From: Bin55 sp963667455
GTDB taxonomy: Bacteria > Pseudomonadota > Gammaproteobacteria > Pseudomonadales > Azotimanducaceae
Assembly: GCA_963667455.2 (NCBI GenBank)
Contig: CAXXFR010000029.1
Coordinates: 372,001 to 436,000 of the forward strand
Length of the DNA stretch: 64,000 nucleotides
Direction of reading: 5' to 3'
This document shows, one piece after another, positions 1 through 8,826 of the stretch. The position numbers and the translations under genes are program-made. How positions within the stretch are numbered: position 1 is the stretch's first letter; each line of letters starts with the position of its first letter. Under the pieces are notes generated by a model. That model was not told where the DNA came from. It saw only the letters and a program-made list of their open reading frames with translations, and ran no database searches.

Positions 1-1
1 C

Positions 2-925
2 GGATTCAAAATCCCGGTCAACCGCAAGCGCAAGATTTATCTGGAAGCTACTGAACAGATTGCGAACATGCTGGCAATGGATCCCTATCCAGGCTACAAA
101 GGACAATATTTCGACATGCCGTGCCGCAACATCGTCCCAAAACCCGTTCAAAGGCCACATCCACCGCTTTGGGTCGCTTGCTCGCAACGCGAGACGATTC
201 GAATGGCGGCTCGACTTGGAATCGGTGCGCTCACGTTCGCGTTCGTAGACCCAGCCGAAGCAACGGAATGGGTAGAAGAGTATTACGGGATCATCAAGTC
301 CGAAGCGTGCGTCCCAATTGGTCACGCGATCAATCCCAACATCTGCATGGTTTCGAGCTTTTCTTGTCACCACGACCGTGAATTGGCTGTTCGTCGAGGA
401 CTAGACGGGTTCGAGTTCTTTGCATTCGCACTAGGGAGCCTCTACGCATTCGGGGAACACAAACCAGGACGAACCAATCTCTGGGAGCAGTATTGCAAGA
501 TGCGCGATGCACAGCGAGCCACCAATCCGGTAGACATCACCAACGCACTGAGTGGAAGCCGAGGCGGAATCGGAACTCCTGATGACTTACGTGAACACCT
601 GCTGAAGTTTGAAGCGTGTGGAGTGGACCAGGTCACTTTCATTCAACAGGCAGGCAACAACAAGCATGAGGACATTTGCGAATCTCTCGAGATCTTCGCC
701 GGTGAGGTCATGGGAGAGTTCAAGGAGCGAGAACCCGCTCGCGAAGAGAAGAAGATGCAGGAACTTCAGCCGTACCTCAAAGCCGCCATGGAACGAAAGA
801 TCGCAATGGAAGAGCTTGCCGACGACGAGATCCCGATTTTCATGTCCCTCGGAAGGCGTGTCAGCGAAGACTCGAAAAAGGAGAAGTCCATTTACGAATC
901 TCCCGAGTCGAGAGCTGCCGGTTAG
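2..925 (+). CDS. LLM-class flavin-dependent monooxygenase (5' truncated by window)
   Basis: The frame is open from base 2, so the start lies outside the window and about 307 C-terminal residues remain. The sequence looks like the second half of a luciferase-like TIM-barrel monooxygenase. A PLWVACSQRETIRMAARLG stretch is followed by a GTPDDLREHLLKFEACGVD segment, and in this family such segments lie near the flavin phosphate side of the barrel. The tail is rich in Lys and Glu and extends beyond the usual fold. Such enzymes use reduced flavin or F420; the substrate cannot be read from the sequence. It is followed by a 150-base gap and the ECF sigma gene on the same strand, so a functional link to that cluster is possible but unproven. 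Confidence 0.8.
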   Translation, partial: GFKIPVNRKRKIYLEATEQIANMLAMDPYPGYKGQYFDMPCRNIVPKPVQRPHPPLWVACSQRETIRMAARLGIGALTFAFVDPAEATEWVEEYYGIIKSEACVPIGHAINPNICMVSSFSCHHDRELAVRRGLDGFEFFAFALGSLYAFGEHKPGRTNLWEQYCKMRDAQRATNPVDITNALSGSRGGIGTPDDLREHLLKFEACGVDQVTFIQQAGNNKHEDICESLEIFAGEVMGEFKEREPAREEKKMQELQPYLKAAMERKIAMEELADDEIPIFMSLGRRVSEDSKKEKSIYESPESRAAG

Positions 926-1042
926 GACTCGTTGTAACTCTACGGTGGATGAGTTCATTCATCGATACATTCAGCTGCGATAGTCCAATCCAGACAGGTC
1001 ACGACAATTCAGTTTCGTTGAGTGAGACCAGACTCAGATTCA

Positions 1043-1073
1043 TGTAACTTTCTTGCGCTTCAACCCGTCTAAT
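1043..1073 (+). promoter_or_regulatory. Putative ECF-type promoter of the sigma factor gene
   Basis: A TGTAAC element (1043-1048) and a CGTCTAAT element (1066-1073) are separated by 17 bases. A GTAAC-like -35 with a CGTC-like -10 is a typical ECF sigma promoter layout, and this one sits directly before the ECF sigma gene, as expected for autoregulation. The ATG at 1079 is only about six bases beyond the -10 element, so a transcript started here would be leaderless or nearly so. I saw no second clear copy of the motif in the window. Confidence 0.45.
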
Positions 1074-1078
1074 AGGTT

Positions 1079-1678
1079 ATGGCGAGTATTGGTGGTGTTC
1101 AGATAGCTCTCGACGTGGTCGAGCTACTGAAGCAAGGCAATCGCAACGCGCAGGAGCAAGTCTTCGAAGCGTTGGCTACACCCGTGTACTCCATGGCGCT
1201 TCGCGTCCTGGGCGATGTCCACGAGGCTGAAGATGTCACACAAGACACATTCGTCGACGTCTTCACGAAAGCCCACACGATTCGTCAGCCATCGCAATTT
1301 GTTGGTTGGGTGAGAACGCTTGCCGTAAATCGTTGCTTCATGAGACTTCGGTCTCCATGGCACCGGCGTCGCTTAGACATCGAGCCGCCGGAAGGCGAGA
1401 CACAGGATCCAACAGACGACATCATCGACGTAGAGCAGGCACTTGCCAAGATGGATCCCAAGACTCGACTAGTAGTCTGGCTCTATTGTGTCGAAGGCTA
1501 CACTCATCAGGAAATAGGAAAGATTCTTCGCAAGAGCACCAGCTACTCCAAAGTCATCATTTCTCGATTGGAGAAGACCGAAAGAGATCCGCAGCAGTCC
1601 GATTCCGAGAGGCAGGAGACCTCAGACGCATCGCGAACAGCAATCGCTGGTCAATGGAGCACATTGTTATGTCCGTGA
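1079..1678 (+). CDS. ECF-subfamily RNA polymerase sigma factor
   Basis: This 199-residue protein has the two-domain ECF layout. A sigma-2 domain spans about residues 25-95 (RVLGDVHEAEDVTQDTFVDV is the region 2 core). A sigma-4 helix-turn-helix spans about 120-175 (MDPKTRLVVWLYCVEGYTHQ, then EIGKIL). There is no sigma-1.1 or sigma-3 domain. The C-terminal 25 residues are polar and unlike the family. The next gene begins before this one ends, giving translational coupling with a probable membrane regulator. Position at the head of a transporter cluster suggests it controls genes for envelope lipid handling. The exact ECF group cannot be assigned by eye. Confidence 0.85.
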   Translation: MASIGGVQIALDVVELLKQGNRNAQEQVFEALATPVYSMALRVLGDVHEAEDVTQDTFVDVFTKAHTIRQPSQFVGWVRTLAVNRCFMRLRSPWHRRRLDIEPPEGETQDPTDDIIDVEQALAKMDPKTRLVVWLYCVEGYTHQEIGKILRKSTSYSKVIISRLEKTERDPQQSDSERQETSDASRTAIAGQWSTLLCP

Positions 1679-2166
1679 ATTCGATCAATCAGTTGGCTTC
1701 TGAACTACGAGAGCTTCCGCCAGAGAGTCCTTCTGCGGATCTATTGGATCGAGTGCGCAATCGCATTCAGAGGCGCAACACAATTCATCAGCAAATCATG
1801 AGGTTCGGAGCCGTTTCGGGTGTGGCCATTGCGGTGATCGGAACGGTCGTGTTCAACCTCGATTACCTAGATCGGTCAGATCCAGTGATGTCGGTGCAAC
1901 AAGCAGGGCTAGCTTCCGACTCCGATGCACAGTTGACCCCATTGCAACGGGAATTGTTGCAAAACTATTCGGTATCAACTCTCGCGCAGTCGGCGATCAT
2001 CGTTCAGATTGCCGATATCGATACTCAATTGGCGGAATTGGGAACGGATGACGCGGACCGACGTGCGGAGTTGCTCAATCAGCGAGAGGGTTTGAAGAAC
2101 GACTATCGCTTAGTTCGAAACCAGTCCAAGCCAAACACGAAGCCCATCCCCGATGGCTTCATCTAG
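1669..2166 (+). CDS. Putative membrane-anchored anti-sigma factor
   Basis: I chose the ATG at 1669, which overlaps the sigma gene stop by ten bases; an in-frame ATG at 1654 is an alternative. The reading frame stays open further upstream, but there it only shadows the sigma gene. The product has about 165 residues: a soluble N-terminal segment of roughly 45 residues, one hydrophobic helix (FGAVSGVAIAVIGTVVFNL, about 48-66), then a Gln/Asp/Leu-rich, probably coiled-coil periplasmic part. A small one-helix protein coupled to an ECF sigma gene is the usual place for an anti-sigma factor. No zinc-binding HxxxCxxC motif is visible, so the assignment rests on context and topology. Confidence 0.55.
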   Translation: MSVNSINQLASELRELPPESPSADLLDRVRNRIQRRNTIHQQIMRFGAVSGVAIAVIGTVVFNLDYLDRSDPVMSVQQAGLASDSDAQLTPLQRELLQNYSVSTLAQSAIIVQIADIDTQLAELGTDDADRRAELLNQREGLKNDYRLVRNQSKPNTKPIPDGFI

Positions 2167-2181
2167 GAATTCGGAGGTCTT

Positions 2182-3333
2182 ATGAAGAATTGGACAGTCG
2201 TTACGCTTGTAGTTAGCGTATTGATTGCGTTTCCCGTTGCGGCCAAGAGCGAGGCGGACGATCCTGCGGTGTCGTTGGGCCAAGAGAACCTGACACTACC
2301 GGAACTACGCGCTCTGAATCGGATCGATCTAATCGAGAGATTGACACGAGAGGACCTGATCCGACTTCAAGCAGAACAGGCGAAGTTACTGAATCGAGTT
2401 CAAGCCGACCTGAATCAGAGTCAATCCGATATAGAGAAAACGAGCCAAGAACTCCTGGAATCTGCTTATCACCTGTCCAAAGAGGACTTTGATCTGGCAG
2501 TCTCTCGCGTTGCGCCGGTTGTCGAAGCTCTTCAGCCTCGGATGGACTTGTTGGAAGCTCGGGTCGCAGACAATTTGGCTTATCACGTGTGGCCGCGTCA
2601 AGGATTCATAGGAATTCACTTGGGAGACGTCTCTGACGAGGGCGTGACAATACGCTCAGTGATGGAAGGTGGACCTGCAGAAGAAGCTGGACTGGAAGCA
2701 AACGATGTAATTGTCTCAGTCGGCGGTGTTCAACTTAAGGATGTCGACAATCCCGACAGAGTGCTCATTGCGCTGTTGGGGAGTAGCGATCCTGGGACCA
2801 GCATTCGGATTGGAGCTGTACGAAGCGGCAAGACTGAAGACTACGAGGTAATCGTTGGTGCCCGCAATGGAACTGTCACAATCACACACGATGCCAACAA
2901 TCCTGCCACATACGTACTTCGAGGGTCCGACGCGCCATCGGTTGGCATAACAGCCATCCCAAGTACTGATCAATGGATTCTAGACTCAGAAAGTGTGATT
3001 CGAGGTACGACGCTGACGCAACAGATTTCTGATTGGCAAAGGAAGCGAGATTCGACTCGCTTGGTGCTTCTCGAATTCGAACGGGACATGGGCCATTACT
3101 TCGACATGGAATTTGGAGTGCTCGTTATTGACGCTCCCGAGGGCCGCGCTCTCAAGAAGGGCGATGTGCTGCTACGCATCAACGACAAAGCTGTTCGCTC
3201 CATTTCGCATGCCCAACGCTATTTCGAGGCTTCCGATGGCGCAGCGAAGGTTGAGATCAAACGTCGAAACAAAAAGCAGGAGATTGAGCTTGTTTCGAAC
3301 GACCTGATTGTGCGGGATGTCCTACAACGTTAG
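2182..3333 (+). CDS. Exported PDZ-domain protein, paralogue A
   Basis: The 383-residue product starts with a signal peptide (TVVTLVVSVLIAFPVAAKS). A Leu/Gln/Glu-rich probable coiled coil follows (about 35-130). Then comes a PDZ domain starting near residue 138 with the carboxylate-binding loop FIGIHLG and the core GPAEEAGLEANDVIVSVGG. A second PDZ-like half lies at the C-terminus (about 308-375, FGVLVIDAP then KKGDVLLRINDKAVRS). There is no protease domain, so it is probably a periplasmic scaffold or substrate-recognition protein. It lies 15 bases after the putative anti-sigma gene and before a clear paralogue, inside the sigma-led cluster. One possibility is that it senses envelope state for the sigma system, but this is inference. 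Confidence 0.75.
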   Translation: MKNWTVVTLVVSVLIAFPVAAKSEADDPAVSLGQENLTLPELRALNRIDLIERLTREDLIRLQAEQAKLLNRVQADLNQSQSDIEKTSQELLESAYHLSKEDFDLAVSRVAPVVEALQPRMDLLEARVADNLAYHVWPRQGFIGIHLGDVSDEGVTIRSVMEGGPAEEAGLEANDVIVSVGGVQLKDVDNPDRVLIALLGSSDPGTSIRIGAVRSGKTEDYEVIVGARNGTVTITHDANNPATYVLRGSDAPSVGITAIPSTDQWILDSESVIRGTTLTQQISDWQRKRDSTRLVLLEFERDMGHYFDMEFGVLVIDAPEGRALKKGDVLLRINDKAVRSISHAQRYFEASDGAAKVEIKRRNKKQEIELVSNDLIVRDVLQR

Positions 3334-3392
3334 AGAGTACGGGAACTTATTGGATGGATGACCTACAACCCAGCAGAACAGGAACGACAACG

Positions 3393-4445
3393 ATGAACGC
3401 GAAGAACCTTTTCAGATTAGTGGCGGTACTTGCCTTTGCAAGTTCGATCGCGCTTTCAGCTCAGTCTGAGCAGAATTCCGAAACTCAGGAGACGGCAACA
3501 GCAGAAGTAGAAGATGGCACTGAGTCTTTGGATTCAGCTGTTGACGCTCTAACGGAAGTCGAAACGGAGTTGTTTCTAGAGCAGGTCAAGAATCTGTGGA
3601 GCGATCTTGCCGAACTGGCCGCTCCGTTGGCAGAAGAAGTTGGACCATTTATTGATTCAGTCGCCGAAACCATTAAAGAAATGGCAGAAGGCGTCGAAAT
3701 GGTTCGGACGAACAGTGCCGGCATGGTTCTGAGTGCTACGCCCGAGGGTCAACTCACAGTTGTCGGTGTTGTTTCAGATAGTCCCGCACACCAAGCAGGC
3801 ATAAGGCCTCAGGATGTGATTGTTAGTATCGATGGTGTGGTCATCGAGCAATCGGACGACCCTAGGGAGTCCGCCCGACGATTGATATCCTCCGCAAAAC
3901 CAGGCGACACAGTACGAATTCGCGTCTCGCGTGACAACTCCCAACAGGATGTGTCAGTGACCGTCAACGGCTATGTTGTGCCTTCGATAGTAGTAAACCC
4001 CAACGCTAGTCCTTCTCTCAGCTACGCTGTACGTCAACGTCAGTTACGCGACGCAGCTTTAATGGAGAGGATTCAGCGTCAGAGCTCCCTCAGTCAAGAA
4101 GCCCAGTCGCGATGGATGACAAGATTGTTCCGCACAGATGTGTCTCTATCAGAGCGAGTACTGTCCGTAATTGAGGTTGAAGAGGAACTCGGCCACTACT
4201 TCGGTGTTGATTTCGGCGTATTGGTAATCGAGGTTCCAGAGGATCACGAGAAATTGAAGCCGGGAGACATCCTGATGCGCGTCGAGGATGAGGCCGTTCG
4301 GTCGTACTCACACGCTCAACGCTATTTTGAAGAAGCCAATCACGAGACTCCGACCAAAGTGACGGTTCGTAGAAAAGGCAAGCGTCAAACCGTTGAGCTG
4401 GATAAAGGAGAGTGGCTACTTATTCAAGCACACGAGTACCGCTAA
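3393..4445 (+). CDS. Exported PDZ-domain protein, paralogue B
   Basis: I chose the ATG at 3393 because it begins a signal peptide (NLFRLVAVLAFASSIALSAQ); an upstream in-frame ATG at 3354 would add 13 residues before it. The 350-residue product has an acidic linker, a PDZ domain (VVSDSPAHQAGIRPQDVIVS then IDG) and a C-terminal PDZ-like module with the same HYF..FGVLVI, KPGDILMRVEDEAVRS and SHAQRYFE blocks as paralogue A. The two genes therefore arose by tandem duplication. They probably form a pair in the periplasm. No catalytic residues are visible. Confidence 0.75.
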   Translation: MNAKNLFRLVAVLAFASSIALSAQSEQNSETQETATAEVEDGTESLDSAVDALTEVETELFLEQVKNLWSDLAELAAPLAEEVGPFIDSVAETIKEMAEGVEMVRTNSAGMVLSATPEGQLTVVGVVSDSPAHQAGIRPQDVIVSIDGVVIEQSDDPRESARRLISSAKPGDTVRIRVSRDNSQQDVSVTVNGYVVPSIVVNPNASPSLSYAVRQRQLRDAALMERIQRQSSLSQEAQSRWMTRLFRTDVSLSERVLSVIEVEEELGHYFGVDFGVLVIEVPEDHEKLKPGDILMRVEDEAVRSYSHAQRYFEEANHETPTKVTVRRKGKRQTVELDKGEWLLIQAHEYR

Positions 4446-4813
4446 TTTAACTTGGATGAGCTCGAACGAGTCGATAGTTGGGCCTTCGATCCGTTGTAGT
4501 TACGTTCGTCTAACAGGCAGACCAAATCGTTAAGTGAAAGGGGATTTCCTCGGAATGACCTTTTCAAAGTGGCGACATTGTCATAGCTAGTGTCCGTGTC
4601 AAGTGAGCAACGAGCACGCTTTCTTCGACGCTTCCGCAAGGTGTCCAATTGCTATCCCAATCCCTCGATTCTGCGAACGGAGCGTCTCGCTTACCGTTAG
4701 TGGTGAGGCGGGAATCAGGCCAATACCAGCAAAGCTAACACTTACTTTCTCATTGTTGGCAATCGAAGTCATAAACTCGAATTGCGCAGTCAATTTGCCA
4801 CTTTAGGGTCTCT
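4446..4813. other. 368-base non-coding stretch before the decayed transporter copy
   Basis: Short open frames on both strands here (for example 4603-4806 plus and 4599-4793 minus) overlap each other, have no recognisable composition or homology and are most likely spurious. I see no RNA gene, convincing promoter or terminator. The stretch separates the sigma/PDZ genes from the RND transporter copies, so an operon running through it may be broken here. Confidence 0.4.
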
Positions 4814-6473
4814 GTGAGTCTCGAGTCCTACTTGTCGTTGGTAATGAGCCACCGATGGCTGACGATCTTGATAACTGCGGTGTGATTTCTTGCGTGCGCA
4901 ACCGGAACTCTCTATCTAGTGCAAGTAGATGTCGACGTTCGAAACCACTTTGGAAAAGACGATCCACACATCATAGCGCTCGAACAGCTTGAAGACTCCT
5001 ATGCGCTCTCCGACGCTGCGCTGGTTGCTGTTGCACCAAAGAGCGGCACCATTTTCACACGCGAAACTCTCATTGCGATTGAGCAACTAACCGACGAACT
5101 CTGGCGAACACCTTATGTAACTCGAGTCGATTCCATCACTAGCTACTCGCACAGCGAAGGATTCGAAGACGAACTGGTCGTCGACCCTCTTGTAGAAGAT
5201 GCAAGTTCCTTAAAGCGAAGAGGATCTACAGCGAGTCGAGACCATCGCTCTCAATACCGAAGAAATCGCCGGTCGATTCGTTTCCCGGGATGGTCGAGTT
5301 GCGGGGTTGATGCTGAGCGTAGCCCTTCCAGACGAGAATCGACAGCAGGCCAAATTGGATGTTACGGATTACCTGGCCAATATGGCTACGAACGCACGAC
5401 AGGCAAATCCCAACATCGAGTACCACTTGACTGGCGAGTTGATTCTCAATCGAGCCATGCGGGATGCGATCAACGACGGGATGAGCGTCTTGGCCCCCAT
5501 TGCAGTGGCCACGATGCTCTTGGTGGCTGTTGTGCTGCTACGTTCCCTTTGGGGCACTGTTGCCATCGTCGTGATGTTGGTCACTGTTATTTCATCTGCC
5601 ACAGGGTTTGTCGGCTGGACCGGAATGCGATTCTTCGGCGAGAGCGGGGCCGCCGTGTTTGTTCTCATGGCTCTCACAGTGGCGCATTCGGTCCACATCA
5701 TAGAAGGAGTGTTTGCGGGGTTGCGCCAGAACTTCGACCGGAAGGATGCCGCCATATACTCAATCAAAGTCAATATTTGGCCTGTATTCCTTACTTCGCT
5801 TACAACTGCCATTGGCTTTCTAAGCCTGAACTTCTCAGGGATGCCGCCCTTTCAAGTCCTAGGCAACATGGTTGCGTTCGGCGCAATGGCTGCGTTCGTG
5901 TTCTCCGTGACGCTGTTGCCGGTTTTCCTAGCGATCGTGCCCATTCAAGGACCGAAAGTACGCGAGGCAGGTCTGGACATCTTCGATCGAATCGGTAGGT
6001 TCATCGTCTTACACCGTACCACTCTCTTCTGGTCTTCCCTCGTTGTGATCATCGTGGCCGTTGCAGGCCTGCCCAGAATCCAACTCCATGAGAATTGGCT
6101 CGAAATTCTCACGGAGAAGTATGAATTCCGGAAGTCCACCGATTTCATCAGTGAAAACTTTCCTGGTGTGGAGACCTACGAATATTCACTCGACTCTGGA
6201 ACGGAAAGTGGTGTTACGAACGTCGAATATTTGAACAAGGTCGACTCGTTCGCAAATTGGTATCGAGAACAACCAGAAGTTGCCCAAGTCTTTGCGATCT
6301 CCGACATCATCAAGCGGTTGAACAAGAATCTCAGCACCGATCTAACAAGACATTTGCTTACTGTCAGTCGTGACTTCAGAGTTGGTCCAGCATCTGCGCC
6401 GGTTACTCTGAACTTCGCGCTTCGCGCAAGTGAAGTGTTAAACTCGACGAAGGCAATCGATTGGACAACCTAG
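4814..6473 (+). pseudogene. Decayed MMPL/RND transporter copy (in-frame stop, frameshift, 3' deletion)
   Basis: Conceptual translation from the GTG at 4814 follows the intact transporter at 6481 residue by residue for about 480 positions, with most residues identical. Three lesions are visible. A TGA at 4883-4885 falls inside the first membrane helix, where the intact copy has Gly. One extra A in the AAA run at 5212-5214 shifts the frame, and removing it restores the alignment. Similarity stops near 6325, after which an unrelated tail of about 50 codons ends at 6473, so the second half including the C-terminal transmembrane block is missing. The segment 5307-6473 could still be translated alone, but without the N-terminal helix and second half it would not make a transporter. 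Confidence 0.88.
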
Positions 6474-6480
6474 AGTCAAC

Positions 6481-8826
6481 GTGAATCCGGAGACCTTTAT
6501 ATCGCTGGTAATGGGTCACAGATGGCTAACTATCCTGCTATCGGTTGTTGGAATGCTGGGCATCGCAACTGGCATCCTATTTCTTGTTGAAGTTGACGTA
6601 GACCTTCGAAATCAATTTGGCAAGAACGATCCACACATCGTCGCGCTCAAACAGTTTGACGATACCTACGCAGTATCGGACGCGGCACTTGTTGCTGTCT
6701 CGCCCAAGGAAGGGACTATCTTCAATCGCGAAGCGCTAGTCGCGATTGAGACACTTACCGACGAGCTCTGGCGGACCCCCTACGTAACCCGCGTCGATTC
6801 CATCACAAACTACTCGCACAGTGAAGGTCTCGAAGATGAACTGATTGTCGACCCTCTTATTGACGATGCTAGTTCGTTGAGTGCCGAAGACCTCGAGCGA
6901 ATCAAGAGCATTGCGCTAGGTGCGGAGGAAATTGCGGGTCGATTTGTCTCTCTCGATGGGCGAGTAACCAGTCTCATTGTGAGTGCCGCGCTTCCTGAAT
7001 CTGATAGACAGGAAGCAAAACTGGAAGTCACAGACTACTTGGCAGACATCGTGCAGTCTGCACGGCAGGAGAATCCAAACATCGAGTATCACTTGTCTGG
7101 CGAGCTCGTATTGAATCGCGCCATGCGGGATGCGATCAACGATGAAATGAGCATCCTAGCTCCCATCGCCCTGGGAATGATGCTCCTAGTCGCAATAGTA
7201 CTGCTTCGTTCACTTTGGGGAACAGTTGCCGTCATCGTGATGCTGATCTCAGTCATTTGTGCTGCCATGGGTTTTGCCGGTTGGACGGGAATGTTGTTCT
7301 ATGGCGAGAGCGGAGCCGCAATCTTCATCTTGATGGCACTCACAGTGGCTCATTCTGTTCACATCATCGAAGGAATGTTTGCCGGGTTACGCCAGAACTT
7401 CGAACGGACTGATGCCGCCAAAAATTCGATAAAGGAAAATCTTTGGCCTGTCTTCCTCACCTCTCTGACAACCGCCATCGGCTTTCTCAGCCTGAACTTC
7501 TCCGCGATGCCGCCCTTTCAAGTGCTCGGAAATATCGTTGCCTTCGGATCGCTTGCCGCGTTCGTTTTTTCTGTGACTCTGTTGCCTGCCGTTTTGGCGA
7601 CTCTTCCCATTGGGGTGAGAAAAAAACGAGAATCAGGTAGGGATTTCTTTGATCAAATTGGAAAATTTGTCGTTCTGCACCGTACAGTACTCTTTTGGTC
7701 CTCGCTGGTTGTATTTCTGGTTGCTATCGCTGGGATACCTCGTATCCAACTCGAAGAGAATTGGCTCGAACTTCTGACAGAGAGGTACGAATTCCGACAA
7801 TCCGCAGATTTCATCAGCAAGAACTTCAAGGGGGTGGACAGCTTCGAGTATTCGCTCGACTCAGGGGAGGAAAGCGGAGTCACACATGTTGAGTACCTCC
7901 AAAAAGTAGAGTCATTTGCAAATTGGTTCCGGGAACAGCCAGAAGTTACTCACGTCTTTTCGATTACCGACATTATGAAGCGGCTGAACGAGAACCTGAA
8001 TGCGGACAATCCGGATTTCTACATCTTGCCGACTGATTCAGACCTTGCTGCTCAGTACCTTTTGCTCTACGAGTTCTCTCTCCCTGTTGGGCGCGACCTA
8101 AACAACCTGATCAATGTTGAGAGGTCTGCGTCACGAATGACCGTCGTTTTGGAGAGCATTAGTACGAAGGCGAAGGTAGCAGTTGATCGACGTGCTCAAG
8201 CTTGGTTAAACGATAACGCACCAGATCTGAGCACCTCGGCGGCCGGAATGGCGATTGTGGGTGCTTATGCGCACCAGCGTAACATTCATGGAATGTTGGT
8301 CGGAACGTCCATCGCAATGGGAATTGTGTCGCTGCTGCTACTCGTAGTGTTCCGTAGCTTGAGGTTGGGATTGGTGAGCACTCTTCCGAACTTCATACCC
8401 GCAGCGATGGCGTTGGGAATCTGGGGTCACTTCGTATCGGAAGTGGGAGTTGCAGCAGCAGTCGTCACTGCCATCGCATTCGGCATCATCGTTGACGACA
8501 CGATCCATCTAATGACCAAGTATGTTCGCTCCCGCAAAGAAGGAAAAAAACCATCCGAATCTGTTCAGACAGCAATTCGCACGGTTGGCCGTGCCCTGTT
8601 TGTAACGACGCTTGTCTTTGCTCTAGGATTTGTCGTATTTGGAGCGTCCGGCTTAACAGGCAATCAGGCACTCGGAATGCTGGTGGGAATGACAGTAATA
8701 ATCGCGTTGTTGGTGGACTTCTTATTCTTGCCGCCGTTACTCATGGCTCTCGACGGTACCAAGGAGACAGCACAAGAAATTCGTGAACGACTGAATCAAT
8801 CCAGTGCCAAGACCCAACAGCTCTGA
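6481..8826 (+). CDS. MMPL/RND-family lipid transporter (intact copy)
   Basis: This 781-residue protein starts at GTG 6481, seven bases after the decayed copy. It has the RND/SSD architecture of MMPL-type exporters. There is one helix near residues 13-35, a periplasmic domain, a five-helix block (about 218-385, with AHSVHIIEG and PVFLTSLTTAIGFLSLNFS), another helix near 405-425, a second periplasmic domain and a second block (about 600-760, with FGIIVDDTIHLMTKY). MMPL and HpnN-type relatives move hydrophobic lipids rather than drugs. A beta-barrel gene overlaps its stop and a LolA-like gene follows, which supports an inner-to-outer membrane lipid pathway. The cargo is unknown; the neighbouring P450 and Rieske genes hint at a polycyclic lipid. 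Confidence 0.85.
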   Translation: MNPETFISLVMGHRWLTILLSVVGMLGIATGILFLVEVDVDLRNQFGKNDPHIVALKQFDDTYAVSDAALVAVSPKEGTIFNREALVAIETLTDELWRTPYVTRVDSITNYSHSEGLEDELIVDPLIDDASSLSAEDLERIKSIALGAEEIAGRFVSLDGRVTSLIVSAALPESDRQEAKLEVTDYLADIVQSARQENPNIEYHLSGELVLNRAMRDAINDEMSILAPIALGMMLLVAIVLLRSLWGTVAVIVMLISVICAAMGFAGWTGMLFYGESGAAIFILMALTVAHSVHIIEGMFAGLRQNFERTDAAKNSIKENLWPVFLTSLTTAIGFLSLNFSAMPPFQVLGNIVAFGSLAAFVFSVTLLPAVLATLPIGVRKKRESGRDFFDQIGKFVVLHRTVLFWSSLVVFLVAIAGIPRIQLEENWLELLTERYEFRQSADFISKNFKGVDSFEYSLDSGEESGVTHVEYLQKVESFANWFREQPEVTHVFSITDIMKRLNENLNADNPDFYILPTDSDLAAQYLLLYEFSLPVGRDLNNLINVERSASRMTVVLESISTKAKVAVDRRAQAWLNDNAPDLSTSAAGMAIVGAYAHQRNIHGMLVGTSIAMGIVSLLLLVVFRSLRLGLVSTLPNFIPAAMALGIWGHFVSEVGVAAAVVTAIAFGIIVDDTIHLMTKYVRSRKEGKKPSESVQTAIRTVGRALFVTTLVFALGFVVFGASGLTGNQALGMLVGMTVIIALLVDFLFLPPLLMALDGTKETAQEIRERLNQSSAKTQQL

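Noticed and set aside
4603..4806. Overlapping small frames on both strands upstream of the decayed transporter
   Set aside because: They mirror each other on opposite strands, have no start signals and match no family.
4883..4885. TGA in the decayed transporter read as selenocysteine or readthrough
   Set aside because: The intact copy has Gly here inside a membrane helix, no SECIS-like element is evident, and two more disabling lesions follow.
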